Shown here: piece after piece, positions 39,756 through 53,188 of the stretch
Numbering within the stretch: the first letter of the stretch is position 1
Layout: every line of letters starts with the position of its first letter
Source of the DNA: Luscinia megarhynchos
Lineage: Eukaryota; Chordata; Aves; Passeriformes; Turdidae
DNA: 64,000 nt
Reading direction: 5' to 3'
NCBI GenBank assembly: GCA_034336665.1
Contig: CM067592.1
Location: 43,987,761 to 44,051,760 of the forward strand
Translations under genes and position numbers: made by a program
The notes under the pieces: model-generated
Database searches by the model: none
The model's input: the letters and a program-made list of their open reading frames with translations, nothing else
What the model was told of the DNA's origin: nothing

Positions 39756-42700
39756 AGGTTTTCAGATAATACGTTTGCTGTAGAAATGTAGTTGGAAGTC
39801 CTTAAATAATTTGCTTTCATCTGAACAAAGTCCTGAAACTGCAAGATATTCTCCTCATATGGAAAGGTAAATGTGTTTCTAAAATAATTAAGTGGCGTGT
39901 GATAGACACTAACATGGATATTACTGCCACTTTTAATCCTTCAGGCTCTCCTGAGAAACTTGGCAGCATAAATGTGAAGGGATTTTCACAGACAGAAATA
40001 GAAAGAACTCTTTAGGTTCAGTCTCCATGGAAACTGTGCAATAACTCTTGAAACTATTTTTGTGATGGGGAGTACTGATTAAACTGATGCCTGAACTTAA
40101 CCAAGTGTTCTGTGTGTGACTTGCATGAATTCCTGCAAGTACCTGGTTCATGTTAAAGGTAGTTTTTACAGTGACCACGCTATTGCTCTGATCTGAATTA
40201 GAACTTTGTGGGTTTGGGTCTTTACAACTGGAAAAAAACCCATGTTGTTGGATAATTTGACCTATATTATATGACCTCACTGTGCAGTACACGCCAGATG
40301 GATTCAACTTCCAAGCTCCTACCCAAACAAAATTGTCATGTGGGTGATATTCACAGTGTTGTGTAATTACCATCTTTCAGTTAGGCATCGTGATAGTTTT
40401 CAGATTACCAGCACGTTGAAATCTGTGTTTTAGTTGATTTAGTTAGTTAGGTGTCAGGGTGAACTGGTGGGCGTTTCCTAGCACTAGAAGCCTGAATGCC
40501 TATTAGTTTTTGTTCCTCAGATATCAGAAATTGTAACAGTGCTTTCACATTAGCAAATGGCTTTCATATAACAAAAATGGATGTATGCCCAACAGGAGGG
40601 TGTTAATAGTTGCATAACATGAATGTTATGCCTTGACTATGTTAATGTAGAACTTTGGCATAGCAAACTTAAATTTTGCTGTGAATCCTTTTATAATGCT
40701 GATCTAAACAGAATTAGGAAGGTGTGCTGGCTAAGGAATTTCAGTAATGTTAGCTTTTGCCATCTTCAGCCTAATGTGTTTGATTGGTTGAGTCCCCCGT
40801 TCACTACCCATGTTAATGCATTAATCATTTTTCTTTCTGATGTAAGCTGACCATGCAGTGACTGTTTCAGTATACCTATTATTTGACTCCAAGGTAGAAA
40901 GTGGAGCCCTCCTTAAAGACAAAGGACAATCCAAACATTTTTCCACTGAACCCTTCAATATTTTATGCAAGTAGTTTTTAATTCTTCTGTTTAACTCCAT
41001 TCTCTCTTACCTAGGTTAACTAAAGCTGAAAAAATGTTGGCATCTAAGAGTACATGCTGCTGCATTCTCTAAAATTATAATACTTGTTATCTGTTGTACT
41101 GCCAGCAGTCTCATTCTCTAAATAAATAAAAAGCAACACAGAGGTCATCTACTTATTTGTTGATATGCACGGAAATCTGGAAGTCATGGAAATCTGACTA
41201 AAACTGGGCTGGGATTTTATTGCCATAAGCTGGAAGAGTATTCTACTCACTTAAGTTTTTTCTGAGATGCTGTCATTGTAGAGATGGCTGAAGACTTCTC
41301 TTGGACTTTGTTACTGCTCTGTGATGGATACCTCTTCATTCATTCCTTTTTCATGTTGTTGAGACACTGACTTTTCCTATGAGACTTCCTCCAGGCAGCC
41401 ATGACTCTCAGTATTGAGAAGTATTTTGTAGTTGGAAAGTGATCCAGCAAAGTAGGGTTTCTTCTGATGTAAACAAATAAATTGCTTCAAAGCCATTTGC
41501 AAAATAAACATAATCCTTTTACTCCGTGGATCAGTTTTAGGAGCTGAAGCACTTTTTGTGTAAATATTAAGGAAAGTTATGTGCACAGAATTTATAAATA
41601 CACAGATTTAAGGTAGGTTAGGTTATTTTTGCTTTCTGTAGATAAAAGTAAATGTCTGAATGGATTTGGAACTTAAAAAATTATGATCTAATTTTTGGTG
41701 GAGTTAACATATCCAACATGAGGTTTGCTTTCCAGTAATGGCTGATGACCCTAATTGAGAACTTGTCCTCCAGTGTGCCAGCTACTGCCCAAATCATTGA
41801 GACTTATTCACTTGGTTTTTAAATGGTCTTACTGATATCATTGCTCTGAGATTTGTTCTCACAGACAGAACTGCAGTCTTAGGTAGAGACCACTTTGAGT
41901 AACATCAGCTAAACTTCTTAATTTAAAGGGTCTATCACTTTTTCTTGGTGGGTGATACTGAATTGAAAGGGTTCTGAAATCTTTTTTATATCTGCCCAAG
42001 CTCTGATTTGAGGTTGTCATGGTTACATTGTCTTCTTCGTCTTGTTCTTCTGGTTTTCATGTGACTTTTGCTCAAGAGCGCATAGCTGAATTGACAGTTC
42101 TCATTGCATCTACCTACAGTGCAAGTAGGCAATACCACTTTGCTGTACAAAAGGCTGCAGTATTTGTTCTTTAGTTTTGTTTGGAACCTCTGTGTTGTGA
42201 GACAGTATTTTTCTGCCATCCTGTATGGTTAGATTTCCCAATGTTGCTTACACAAAAGAGTTCATTAAATGTTAATACATGCAAAGCTTATTGAATATAT
42301 TAAGAAAATTGGTATTAACCATGTTGGACATGAGTAACCTAGGGGAAATTTTGTGTTCCAGTGGTAAGCATGCAGAGTATCCTCAGAGAATAATGACGGT
42401 CTAGTCAGAAACTGTTAGCAGGAGTCTAAAAGGACTTGAAAAGCTGAAAAAGATAGCAATGAAGGGTTGGTTAAGTTTTGTGTCTGTAAAAAAACTTATG
42501 GCAGTCCTTCCTGTTGTTACTGAACTATGGTTACTAGAACATAACAGAGGAGAGCTAACTTTCCTCAAAGTTGCAGGATACTAGGTGGTCTTGCAGTATG
42601 TTACTATCAAAAAGCATATCATTCTGCAATAAGTGGAATTTTAGTAAATTTGTATAAAGGGGATTAGGTTTTTCTACACTGCCATGTAAGAAAGTTTTGA

Positions 42701-42769
42701 TTAGTCAACCCAGCTGATTGTAGATGAAGGACTGTGAAGCTTGGTGCTGTTATGAAATTAAGTTTAATT
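39756..42769 (+). other. Last PIGG intron, unique stretch before the pyrimidine block
   Basis: AT-rich sequence with no supported gene or repeat. Base composition changes abruptly at about 42770, where the + strand becomes C/T-rich. Confidence 0.65.
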
Positions 42770-44721
42770 TTCCTGTGTGCTTTCCTGCTGTCTCTGTCTC
42801 ACTGTCCTTCATTATATCTTGCTTGCTGTCTCTTCTCTCATTCCTCTGTATCCCTTTCTTTAGCTTGTTTGTTATCTTCCCTATTCCTCTCTTGTTATCC
42901 TCTTGTCACCACCACGCCACCCCGCCCCAAACGTCTCTCTTTGACACTTTGTATCTGTTTCTTATACTTTTTCTCCCTTGCATGTGCATCATCTCTCTCC
43001 ATCTCACACTTGCATCAAGACAAGACGGCTCCATGCAGACTGAGGAGGGAGACCAAGATGGAAAGCATTGAATTACAAGAGTAAATATTTATTTATGCAT
43101 ATGAGGTGTCCCAGTCAAACTGAGGCACCTGGATGTGGTTTTAACACCTCTGTGCGTGCTCCTCTCTCACTGTGTCAGTCTCTCTGTCTCTGTCTGGTGC
43201 TACACCTGTCTTCTCTCTGCCCCCCCGCAGTTATTCCTCCCTCTTGCTTTCCTACCCTGTCAGACACGTGCCCTTCTTGTGCACTTTGCTGGTCTCTCAT
43301 GGCTGTGCTTTCATCACCCCTCATGTTTGGGTTTCCCATTCTTTTATGTGCAGACTTTTCCCACTTGCCACATGTGTGTGCTTCTTGCATCTCGTGCATG
43401 TCCTGATTATGCTTACCTCTCTCTCATGGGCTTACCCACTCTCATGCTCTCCTCGTCAGTGCACTCATGTCACTCAGATGGTTCTGACTCCTTGCAAGCG
43501 TGCTTCTTCCTGTTTTGTGCTTCTGCATGAGCTTTCCTCCTCACGCACTTCCTCACTCACACTTCATGGCTCCCTGACTCTCCATCATAGCTTTTTCCCT
43601 TCTCCCATGCTCACATCTTTCATCTCCCAGTCATGCTTGGTCCTTCTCATATATGTGTTCTTTCTGCTTTATGTGCTGTACATCTTCTCTCACACACTCC
43701 TCCTTTTCTCTCACATACCTTTCTCCCTCTCTCTCACTTTATTCCCTCACCTTTATGCTCTTCCCCTGGCTGGCACACTTCTCTCCTCTTTGATGTGTTC
43801 CCATCTTGCAGCTCCCCCCTTGTATGCTTCCCCTTCTCATGCATGCAACTCTTTATTGCTCATGCACTTTCTCTGTCTTGCTCTCCCTCTCTCATTTGAA
43901 TGTGCTTTGTTTTTCTCCTGCTTTCCTGTGCATGTTCAATCTCTTGTGTCTTTGTCTTGTGCATCCTTACATCTCTTGTTTTTTTCTTTTTGTGTCTTCC
44001 TTTTCCTTTTGTAGCTTTTCTCCTTTCTTGTGTGCTTTCCCATGTCTCTTTTTACAGCTCTCACATGCACTCAAATACTTCCAAATGCAAATTGCTTGCA
44101 CTCCCTTCTCTGACCCATGTTAAATCTTTTACCTGGGTCCTCATCTTCCCTCCCACCCTTCTTCTTTCACTTGCCTTTTCGTCCTTTCCCTCCCTCATTC
44201 CCTTTGTCTCTTTGTCTTTTACTTTCTTCTTTGTGAGCTTTCCAGTCTCTTGACAGGCATACTTTCTTGCATGCACTCTTCCTCTCCTAAGCTTGCAGTG
44301 TCTCACTTGTGCTTTCTTCTTCCCACTCAATCTCTGTCCTTTCCATCTCTATAGTTTTTCTTCTAAATCTGTAGAGCTTCCCCCAGCCATACTTTGCTTT
44401 TGGCTTGTGTTGAACCTTCTTTTCCTCCCTCTTGGATTTGCATTTCCTCTCTCTTGAGGATTTCCTATCTGTCTTTCAAGCTTTCTTGAGTCCTTTCCAA
44501 GACAGAGTGGCTTCCCCTCCTCTCTCCTCTCTGGCATTATCTCCACTTGTTCCTCTTCTCTGTTGTTCCTTTCCCACATCTTTTCCCACTCTCACTCTGA
44601 GGCTTCTTCTCTCTGCCTCTCTGCACCCATATTTCCCTCTCTCTGATAGGCTTTGCCTTTTTCTCATGTGCTTTGCTTTGACTGCCCCTCATCTGTATCT
44701 TCATCTGTATCTTCAGTGGTC
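42770..44721. repeat. Degenerate polypyrimidine block, part 1
   Basis: The + strand is dominated by C and T. Loosely recurring words such as CTCTCATGTGCTTT, CATGCACTTTC and CTCTCTCAT recur, spaced around 20-25 bp by eye, which suggests an old diverged tandem repeat. A short normal-composition interruption lies at about 43018-43150. Stop codons are rare because all three contain purines, so overlapping open frames (for example 43172-44014) arise in every + frame. These frames give low-complexity Ser/Leu/Phe/Cys text and are not genes. The block ends at the CR1 insertion near 44722. Confidence 0.85.
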
Positions 44722-45600
44722 TGTACAAAGGGAGCAGGTCACCCTCTGTCAGTTTGCAGATGACACCAAGTTAGCTGGAAGTGTTGATCTGCTGGAGGAC
44801 AGGAAGGCCCTGGGGAAGGATCTGGACAGGCTGGATCAATGGGCCAAGGCCAGTGGTATGATACTCAATAAGTCCAAGTGCCAGGTGCTGCCCTTGGGTC
44901 ACAACAACCTACGGGCTGGGGGCAGACTGGCTGGAGAGGTTTCTGGTGGAAAAGGACCTGGGGGTGCTGGTTGACAGCAGCTGAACATGAACCATTGAGT
45001 GCTCCAGTGGCCATAGAAGTCAATGGCATCCTGGCCTGTGTCAGCAATAATGTGGCCAGCAGGACCAGGGCAGGGATTGTCCCCTTGTACTTGGCACTGA
45101 TGAGGCCATACCTTGAGTCCTGTGTCCAGTTCTGGGCCCCTCACTACAGGAAAAGACATTGAAATGCTGGAGCATGTCCAGAGAGGGCAGTGGAGCTGGT
45201 GAAGGGTCTGGAGCACAAGTCCTATGAGGAGCAGCTGAGAGAATGGGATTATTTAGTCTGGAGAATAGGAGGCTCTCTACAATTACCAGAAAGGAAATTG
45301 TAACAAGGTGGGTGTCAGTCTCTACTCCCAAGTAGCAAATCATAGGACAAAAGGAAGTGGCCTCAAGCTGTGCCAGAGCAAGTTTACATTGGATGTTAAG
45401 ATAAAGTTTCTTCACTGAAATGATTGTCAAGCATTGGAATAGGCTGCCCAGGGAAGTAGCTGAGTCACCATCCCTGGAGGTATTTAGCTGTGCAGATGTG
45501 GCACTTTGGGACATGGCTTACGGGTGGACTTGACACTACTGGGTTCATTGTTGTACTCAAAGATCTTAAGAGTCTTTTCCAACCTAAATGATTCTATATG
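44722..45600 (+). mobile_element. CR1 LINE, 5'-truncated within reverse transcriptase
   Basis: This sense copy starts just before the reverse transcriptase motif C, seen as [18 protein letters not shown] with both Asp residues present. It continues with [13 protein letters not shown] and [14 protein letters not shown], which end ORF2. The 3' UTR follows, and the terminal GATTCTATATGG is a worn tail. No target duplication was found by eye. It sits inside the polypyrimidine block and is much less C/T-skewed than its flanks. Confidence 0.92.
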
Positions 45601-48600
45601 GTTTTTTGCATGAATGTTCCCTCTCATGCTTTTCCTGCTATCCCTTGCTTTCTCCTGCATGTTTCGCCTGTCCTGCCTTTCGCCTGAATACTGTACTCTC
45701 ATGTGTCTTTTTTGTTATTCTAAACTTCCCTTTCTTATTCTGTCCGTTTGTTCTTGTGCTTTGACCTTTGACTCTTGCATGTACTTTCCTCCACTTGTGT
45801 GTTTCTTCTTGCACGCATTTTCTGTCCCTTGTACACTTCCCCTCTTTCAGGGGGAATCTTTCATTCCCTTCTGCATGATGTCATCTTTACAAGCTTGTTG
45901 CCTCTCTCTCACATACTTTGTCTCTCCTGTCAGCTTTACCTGTCACATGCTCTGCTGTTCCCTCAATTGTGCTTTGTCTCGTGTCATGTGCTTTGCATTT
46001 TTCTCTTTTTGCCTCTCCCTCCTCAGTGTTTTGTGCTCATGCTTCACCTCTTATGCATGTGCACTTTGTCTCTTGTGTGTGTGCTTTGCCACTCTGTCTC
46101 TCTCATACACATTTTGCTGCTTTAGGCATTTTACTTTCCTAGTCTCTCTTGCTATAGTGTCTAACATTCTTCTCTCTCATGCATTTCCATCTTTCAGTTT
46201 TTCTCTCCTTGCAGTTTGTCTCACTACAGCTTTCTTGCTCTCACTATCCCTCTTGTGTCACTTACTGTTCAACTCTCTGCCTCACTGTACTTCTGTCTTC
46301 TGCTCACTATCCTTCCTTCTCAATCACACCCCCCAACCATTCCTCTCCCTCCATAACTTTCCCTCTCACTCTCCATCTTTTTGCCTCCCTCTTCCCTATC
46401 AATCTCTCTCTCTTAGGCCTCTGTCCTTCTCTTACTTCATCTCTTCTGCGCTGTCTTCTATCTTTCTGCCTCCCTGAGATGAGCTTTTCCTCTCTCATTT
46501 GTGTCCCTGCCCTCCAGCTTTTCTTGTCTTCCAGACACGTTTTACCTCTCACTCTCATCCCTTCTTGCATGATGTTTTTTCCCCATGCTTGCCTTTTTAC
46601 ATTCTCCCTTGCTTTGCTTCTCTCACTTTCTCCATTCCTCATGTGCTTTCCTACCTCTCTGACAGGTTCTCGCATGCACTTTCCCTCTCTTTCATGCTTT
46701 CATTCCATTGCTTTTGCTTTCCCTACACTGCTTGCTATTTTTTGCTCTCAGCATCCCACTGCCTTCCTTTCTCCATCTATTTATCTCTTAGGCTTTTCCT
46801 TTGTCTTAGATGTGTTTTCTCTCCCCCCCTCCTCACAATTTACCTCCCAGTCTCACTCTTATTTTTCTTCTTTGTGTAGCTTCTGCCTTTGTCTCTGCTT
46901 GTCTTAGGCTTTCTCTGGACTCCTCTCCTCTCTGCCTTCCGCTTGTCTCTCTCCCTCCCTATTTTCCCTCTTTGTAGTGTGGTTTTTTTCAGTCAATTCC
47001 TTCTTATCTCTCAACCTTTGCCTCTCTTGGCCATGTTGCCCCCTTCCCAAAGAAACTCTGTCTCCTTCTTGTGCTTCTGATCAGCCATCTCTTCCACAGA
47101 AACCCTCCCCTCTCCTACAACCTTAAACATACATGCTTTCTCTTACATACGTTGCCTCTCACACATCTTGCTTCTCTCTTGGTTTGCTTTTCTCTTATGT
47201 TTTCTCTCCTCTCTTCCATGCACACATTCCAACTAGCTCACCTTTCCTTGTGCATTTGCTTCCTTTCACCTTTTCCTTTCTTCTACTGCACCTCTCCATG
47301 ACACACATTCCCTTTACATTACTTTACCCCATAGATGGTTCACTTCTCTCTCATGTGACCTGAATTTCTGAATGCTGTTTCTGAATGTTACAACATTTCT
47401 GAATGTTGTGTTATTGTGGTATGTGTGTTTATCCCTATGCACTTTCCTTCTCTTGAACCCTTTCCCTTCTCTTGTCTTCTCTCTTGGACACACTCTTCCC
47501 CCACGTCCTCTTTCCTGATTTTGCATTTCTCTTTCTTACTCTGCTTCACTTTCCCTCTCCCTCTTTTGCTCTGCTGTTCAGTCTTATGTTTTTCCCGTCC
47601 CTTGCATACTTTCCCATCTCTGAAACATGTTCTTTATTGCCCTCACTAATACTCTTAATCTCTCTTTGGTTCATTACCCCTCCTTTACTGCACAGCATGC
47701 CCCCCACTATCCCTGTGTCTCTTGGATACACACACTGTCACTTTCTTGAATGCACTTCAGCATTCTCTTATGCTTTGATCTTGTGTCTCATGTGCTTTGA
47801 TTCTCTTGTATGTTTCTTTTACTCGTGTTTCCTTCTCATTCTTTTGCATTTTTTTCTCTGTATTGCATTCCCAGTATCTTTCCTCATGTTGCATGCTTTC
47901 TCCCTATTACACAATTTTCTTATCTCCTTCTTTCAGTTTTCCTTTTTGCTCTTGCTTCCTGTGCTTTGTGATTTTCCTCCCTTTCTTGCATGAGCCCTTG
48001 CTAAGCCTTGCTATCCACATGTCTGTCTTGCTTCCCCCCTTCACCCACTCACTTCCATTCTCCCCCACACTCTTCTCTCTCTCCTGCTTGATTTATTTTG
48101 CTTTTATTTTAATTTATTCTCATTACCCCCCTTATTTGTTCTTTCTATATCTCTGACTTACCTTTCACCTGTATAATCTTTCCCCTGGCATATTTTCTCT
48201 CTCTTTCCCATACTTTCCCAAAGTTGTCTACTTTCTTCTCTCTTAGCTTTCCCACTTTCAGGTGCTTATTTTTGGTCACATGCACTTTGTGTTGCTTTGT
48301 AATTTCCCAAGTTTGCATGTGCTTCTTCTTTCTCTTGCCCTTTCTTATTCCTCTCTTCCTCTCCCTGACGTGCTTTCTATTACACAATCCCTTTCTTTCC
48401 TGCTAGTACCTTTCCTCCCTCATACTTTGTCTCTTGTGCTTCCTCACCTTCTTTCATGCTATCCCTCTCTCCCCTTCTTTCTCAATCTCCTTTCTCTCAC
48501 TTTCCACTTTCAATCTCTTGCATCTTTTTCATCCCTTCTCCCCTTACTCTCTCCCTCCTTTGATACTTCCATCTCCCCACTCTGTCTCTCTTTACTCTAT

Positions 48601-48923
48601 CTTGGCCATTTTCCCTTTCACATTCACTCTCTCACGGGTCTTCCTTATTTACTTTCTTTGCCTCTCTCACACTGCTTCTGACATATCCTTTGTCCTTCTG
48701 TCATGCTTTGCCTCTCTTGAGTGCTGTTACTTTCTTTTGCACTTTCCTCTTCCCACTCTTCTCTCTGTCATTCTTTCCTCCCCTTTGGGTGCTTTTCCAT
48801 CTCAGACACCTTTTTCTACTTTAATGTGTGCACTTTCCCTCTTGCTCATGCTTGCAATGTCTTGCTCATACTTTCTCTACTCCTGTTGCTTGCCATCTCT
48901 TCCCATTGCTTGCCACCCTTACT
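45601..48923. repeat. Degenerate polypyrimidine block, part 2
   Basis: This is the same type of sequence as part 1: C/T-rich on the + strand with recurring TCTCATGTGCTTTG-like words, for example CTCGTGTCATGTGCTTTGC near 45977 and GTGTGTGCTTTGCCACTCTG near 46076. Long overlapping open frames (45614-46477, 46179-46907, 47472-47993, 48434-48991) are stop-free by composition only. On the - strand the same DNA reads as a purine-rich text of Arg, Glu and Lys codons. Confidence 0.85.
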
Positions 48924-49053
48924 TCTCCCTAAGTATCCTTCTCTTTTGCCCTTGTTATTCTTTCTCTTTGTCTCTATCATTTACACCTTAGCCTCACGCA
49001 TGCTTTTCCTCCCTGATGTGCTTGTTCTCCCCTTTCCTCGCAGATTTCTCTCA
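48924..49053 (+). repeat. Left copy of a ~125-bp direct repeat flanking a CR1
   Basis: The sequence from TAAGTATCCTTCTCTTTTGC to CAGATTTCT is repeated at 53189-53322 on the other side of the CR1. By hand alignment there are about 15 differences in about 120 positions, including one single-base indel. The repeat ends where the CR1 begins. It could be an unusually long target-site duplication, or a tandem repeat unit of the pyrimidine block that the CR1 split. Confidence 0.85.
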
Positions 49054-49254
49054 AAGGGAGATGAACAAGTGGTCCCCTTCCTCTGGCAGCCATTCAGGCA
49101 CAGGGAGAGGCTTCCTCTGGCCATCGAAGTTGTGATTAAAAGAAGGCTCTAGGGAGCGTGATGAACAGGGGTGTGGCATGTATTTGAAGGAGTGGCATGG
49201 CAAGTCATGCAGGCAGGGATGCAGTCATCCTCCTGCTAGTGGGATTTTTATTTT

Positions 49255-50150
49255 GTGTTTGGGGTTGGTTGGTTTTGGGTTTCTCTTTCAGCGATAGTCT
49301 CCAAACAATCAAAATCCATAGCTAGTAAAAGTGTGCCAACTCAAACGGAACACCCCAAGAAGGACATGTCTGTCCAGACCCTTTCCTGTAAGGAGTGTTG
49401 CAGCCTGTCAATTGTACCAGGGGATGGGGCAGAAAACATCTGCCTGCGGTGTGAAACAGGTGAGCGATGTCCTCTGTCTGGCGGCCAAGTTTAAGGAGGA
49501 AGTCAAAAGACTAAGGAGGAAAGTGAAAGGGAAATACTGTGTAGTTTCACCCTTCCATCCCTGAGAGAAGCCCACCAGGAGCCAAAGGACTCCCATGCCT
49601 CCTACAATCAGGCAGAAGGAAGATACCTAGTAGATGAAGGAGACTGGAAATGGGCCCCTATTTGGGGACTTAATACAAATTCCTCTCATGCCCCATCACC
49701 TACCCAGGTGTCATTTCAGAATAGGTATGAGGCCCTGGATCCAGAGGTTCAGCCAGATGACATTGAAGAAAATAATCTGGCCAGAGAGCCTCCCAGTTAC
49801 ACTTTATCTGTCAAATGGATGAGTACCTCTAGCATTAAAAAGAAGGGCACTTGTAGTGGGTGATTTCCTTCTGAGGGGAATAGAGGGCCCTGTATGTTGA
49901 TGGACCATCCCACAGGGAAGTTTGCTGCCTCTCTGGGGCATGGATATGGGATATTACCAAGAGACTCCCTGGGCTGATTTGGCCCTCTGATTACTACCCA
50001 CTGCAGATACTTCAGGCTGGAAGTGATGAGATTGAAAAGAGGAGTGTCAGGGAAGTTAAAAGGGACCTCAGAGCTCTAGGTCAAGTGGTTCATGGGGTAG
50101 GAGCACAGGTGGTGTTCTGCTCAGTCCCTTGAGTGGCATGGACAAATGAT
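49255..50150 (+). pseudogene. CR1 ORF1 remnant (zinc-binding and esterase-like parts)
   Basis: Two diagnostic parts are visible. An N-terminal cysteine pair region, CKECCSLS and CLRCETGE (49387-49470), resembles the zinc-binding segment of CR1 ORF1. A downstream GDFLLRG (about 49858-49880) matches the esterase-type GDS-LLRG motif, but the nucleophile Ser is replaced by Phe. Frames change between these parts. The ORF1 product of CR1 is an RNA-binding, esterase-domain protein; this copy cannot make it. The same region occurs with GDS intact in the CR1 at 23495. Confidence 0.75.
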
Positions 50151-50389
50151 GAAAGGAACGAGAGAATCCTCATGATCAGTAAGTGGGCTGATGCCATCAG
50201 CAGAATTTTGGGTTCTTTGATCATGGGGCAATTTTTACAACACCTGGCCTGCTGGAGCCGGATGGGCTCCATCTATCTACTAAGGACAAAAGGATTCTTG
50301 AATTCATGAATTGGTAGGACTCATTTAGAGGGCTTTAAACTAGGTTCAGAGGGGGAAGGGCATGCAACTAAGCTGTCCAGAACAAGCCC

Positions 50390-51156
50390 ATGGGTGATAA
50401 GCCAGAGTCAGGGGTGAAATCGGCAGTCCAGTTGAAGTGCATGTACACTAATGCATGCAGCATGGGTAACAAACAAGAGGAGCTGGAAGTCATGGTACAG
50501 CAGGAAAGTTATGACATAGTCACTCTCATGGAAGTGTGGTGGGATGACTCACATAACTGGAGTGCTGCAATGGATGGTTGCAAGCTCTTCAGAAGAGAAA
50601 GGTGAGGGAGAAGAGGTGGAAGGGTGGCTCTGTAAATTAGGAGGGATTCTCAATGCCACAGAACTTGAGATTGATAATTGGTACAGTTGAGTGCCTTTGG
50701 GTAAGAATCAAGGGGGCTGCCAACAAGGCTGACATCCTGGTGGGAGTCTGTTATACACCACCCAGCCAGGGAGAAGAGGTGGATGAACTGTTCTATAAAC
50801 AGCTGGAAAATGTTTCACAATCACCAGCCCTTGTTCTTGTGGGTGACTTTAACCTGCCAGATACCTGCTGGGAACTCAGCACAGCAGAGAAGAGCCTGTC
50901 TAGGAAGTTCTTACACTGTGTGGAGAACAACTTTTTGTCACAGCTGCTGAGCCATCCTGCCAGGGGAGGGACAATGCAAGACCTACTGTTTGTAAACAGA
51001 GAAGTGCTGGTGGGAGATGTGGTGGTTAGAGGCCGTCTGGGGCACAGTGATCATGAAACAAGGAAGAGTATCAATAAAACTTCCCCACTGGACTTCCAGA
51101 GGACAGACTCTATTCAAGAGACTTATTCATGGAGTTCCTTGGGAAGCAGCTCTTAA
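50390..51156 (+). pseudogene. CR1 ORF2 endonuclease region, broken
   Basis: An AP-endonuclease-like domain is seen in two frames, 50390-50605 and 50653-51156. The first holds YTNACSMGNKQEELE and the acidic MEVWWDDSHNW position. The second holds WVRIKGA, VGVCYTPPSQGEEVDELF, VLVGDFNLPDTCW and GHSDHE, which carry the usual Asp, Asn and His catalytic positions. A stop separates the two halves. In an active CR1 this domain nicks target DNA to prime reverse transcription. Confidence 0.85.
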
Positions 51157-51626
51157 AAACAAAGAGGTCCAGAGTGGATGGACATGCTTCAAACAGAAAT
51201 TTTGAAGGCATAGTAGCAGGCTGTCTCTATGTGCCAAAAGATGAAGCATCGAGGAAGACAACCAGCCTGGGTGAGCAAAGAATTTCTGAAAGAATTAAGG
51301 AAAAGAAAGAGGGTGTATCACTTTTGGAAGGAGGGTCAAGGTATTTCAGGAAATGTTTAAGGGAGTTGCTGATCATGTAGGAAAAAAAAATAAAAAAGAG
51401 AGCCAAAAGCCCAGTTAGAACTCAATCTGGCCACTTCTGTGAAGGACAATGAAAAATATTTTTATGAATATTAATGGCAAAAGGAGGGTCAAGAATAATC
51501 TCCATTCTTAGATGCAGGAGGGAATTTAGTAACTAAAGATGAGGAAAAGGCAGAAGTACTTAACACCTTCTTTCCCTAAATTTTCAACACAAAGACGGTC
51601 CTCAGGACAACTGTCCTCCTGAGCTG

Positions 51627-52408
51627 GTGGATGGGAGCAGGGAGCAAAGTAGCCCCCATACAATTCAGGAGGCAGCAGTCAGAGACCTGCTCTGCCACTT
51701 AGATGTTCACAGGTCTATGGGACTGGATGGGATCCAGAGGGAGCTGGCAGATGAGCTTGCAAAGCAGCTCTCCATCATTTACCAACAGTTCTGGCTCACT
51801 GGGGAGGTCCCAGATGACTGGAGGTTGGCCAGTGTGACACACACCCACAAGAAGGGCAGGAAGGAAGATCCAGGACACTGCAGGCCTGACAGCCTGACCT
51901 CAGTGCCTGGCAAGATTATGGCACAGATCATCTTGAGTGTGCTCACACAGCACCTACAGGGATCAGACCCAGCCAGCATGGATTGAAGAAGGGCAGGTGC
52001 TGCCTGACCAGCCTGATCTCCCTTTGTCACCAGGTGACACACCTGGTGGATGCAGGAAAGGCTGTGGGTGTTGTGTACCTGGACCTCAGCAAGGCCTTAG
52101 ACACTCTCCCACAGCACACTCTGGAAAAGCTGCAGCCCCTGGCTTGGTCAGGAGCACTCTGTGCTGGGTTAGGAACTGCTGGATGGCCAGACCCAGAAGG
52201 TGGTGAGCAGTGCTGCATCCAGCTGGGCATCAGCACCAGTGGTGTCCCTCAGGGGTCTGTGCTGGGGCCAGTCCTGTTCAATATCTTCACTGATGATCTG
52301 GGTGAGGGGATCCAGTCCACCATCAGTAAATTTGCAGATAACACCAAGCTGGGAGTGAGTGTCAGTCTCTTGGAGGGCTCTGCAAAGGAACCTGGACAGG
52401 CTGGATAG
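51627..52408 (+). pseudogene. CR1 ORF2 reverse transcriptase region, broken
   Basis: Two overlapping frames, 51627-51986 and 51983-52408, cover the core. Visible are GLDGIQRELADELA and EVPDDWRLASV (fingers), [11 protein letters not shown] (motif A) and [17 protein letters not shown] (motif B). Motif C reads [10 protein letters not shown], where the second catalytic Asp of FADD has become Asn. A frameshift lies near 51983 and C-terminal pieces continue in other frames to about 52560. The copy is dead on both counts. Confidence 0.88.
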
Positions 52409-53188
52409 ATGGGCCAAGTCCAAAAATACGAGTTTTAACAAGTCCAAGTGCCAGATCCTAGGCCTGAGTTACAACAACCCCTGCAGCACTACAGGCTGGG
52501 ACGGAGTGGCTGGACAGTGCCCAGAGGAAAGGGACCTGGGGTTTCTGCTCAACAGGTGATTGAAAGTGAGCCAGCAGTGTGCCCAGGTGGCCAAGAAGGC
52601 CAATGTCATCCTGGCCCGTGTCAGGAATAGTGTGTCCAGCAGGAGCAGGGAGGTCATTCTTCCCCTCTGCTCAGCACTTTTGAGGCCACACCTTGAGTGC
52701 TGTGTCCAGTTCTGTCCCCTCAGTTTAGGGAGAACGTTGAGATGCTTGAACACGTCCAAAGAAGGGCAACAAAGCTTCTGAATGGTCTGGGACACAAGTT
52801 CTGTGAAGAGTCACTGAGGGAGCTGGGGTTGTTTAGCCTGGAATAGAGGAGGTTCAGGGGAGACCTTATCACTCTCTAGAACTGCCTGAAAGGTGCTTGT
52901 AGCCAGGTGGGGGTTGGCCTCTTCTCCCAGCCAACGACTGACAGAATGAGAGGACACAGTCTTAAGTTGTGCCAGGGGAAGTTTAGGTTAGATTTCAGGA
53001 AAAAAATTCTTCACTGGAAGAGTGATTGGGCACTGGAATCGTCTGCCCAGGGGGGTGGTGAAGTCGCTGTCCCTGGATGTGTTTAAAGAAAAACTGGACA
53101 TGGCACTCAGTGCCGTAGTTTAGTTGATAAGGTCATAGGTTGGACTGGATGACCTCAAAGGTCTTTTCCAATCTAGTTGATTCTGTGA

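Noticed and set aside
43172..44014. 280-codon frame and neighbours in part 1 of the pyrimidine block
   Set aside because: Same artefact; no start context, splice signal or family resemblance.
44722..45600. Target-site duplication around the 5'-truncated CR1
   Set aside because: Inspection of both flanks showed no convincing matching ends.
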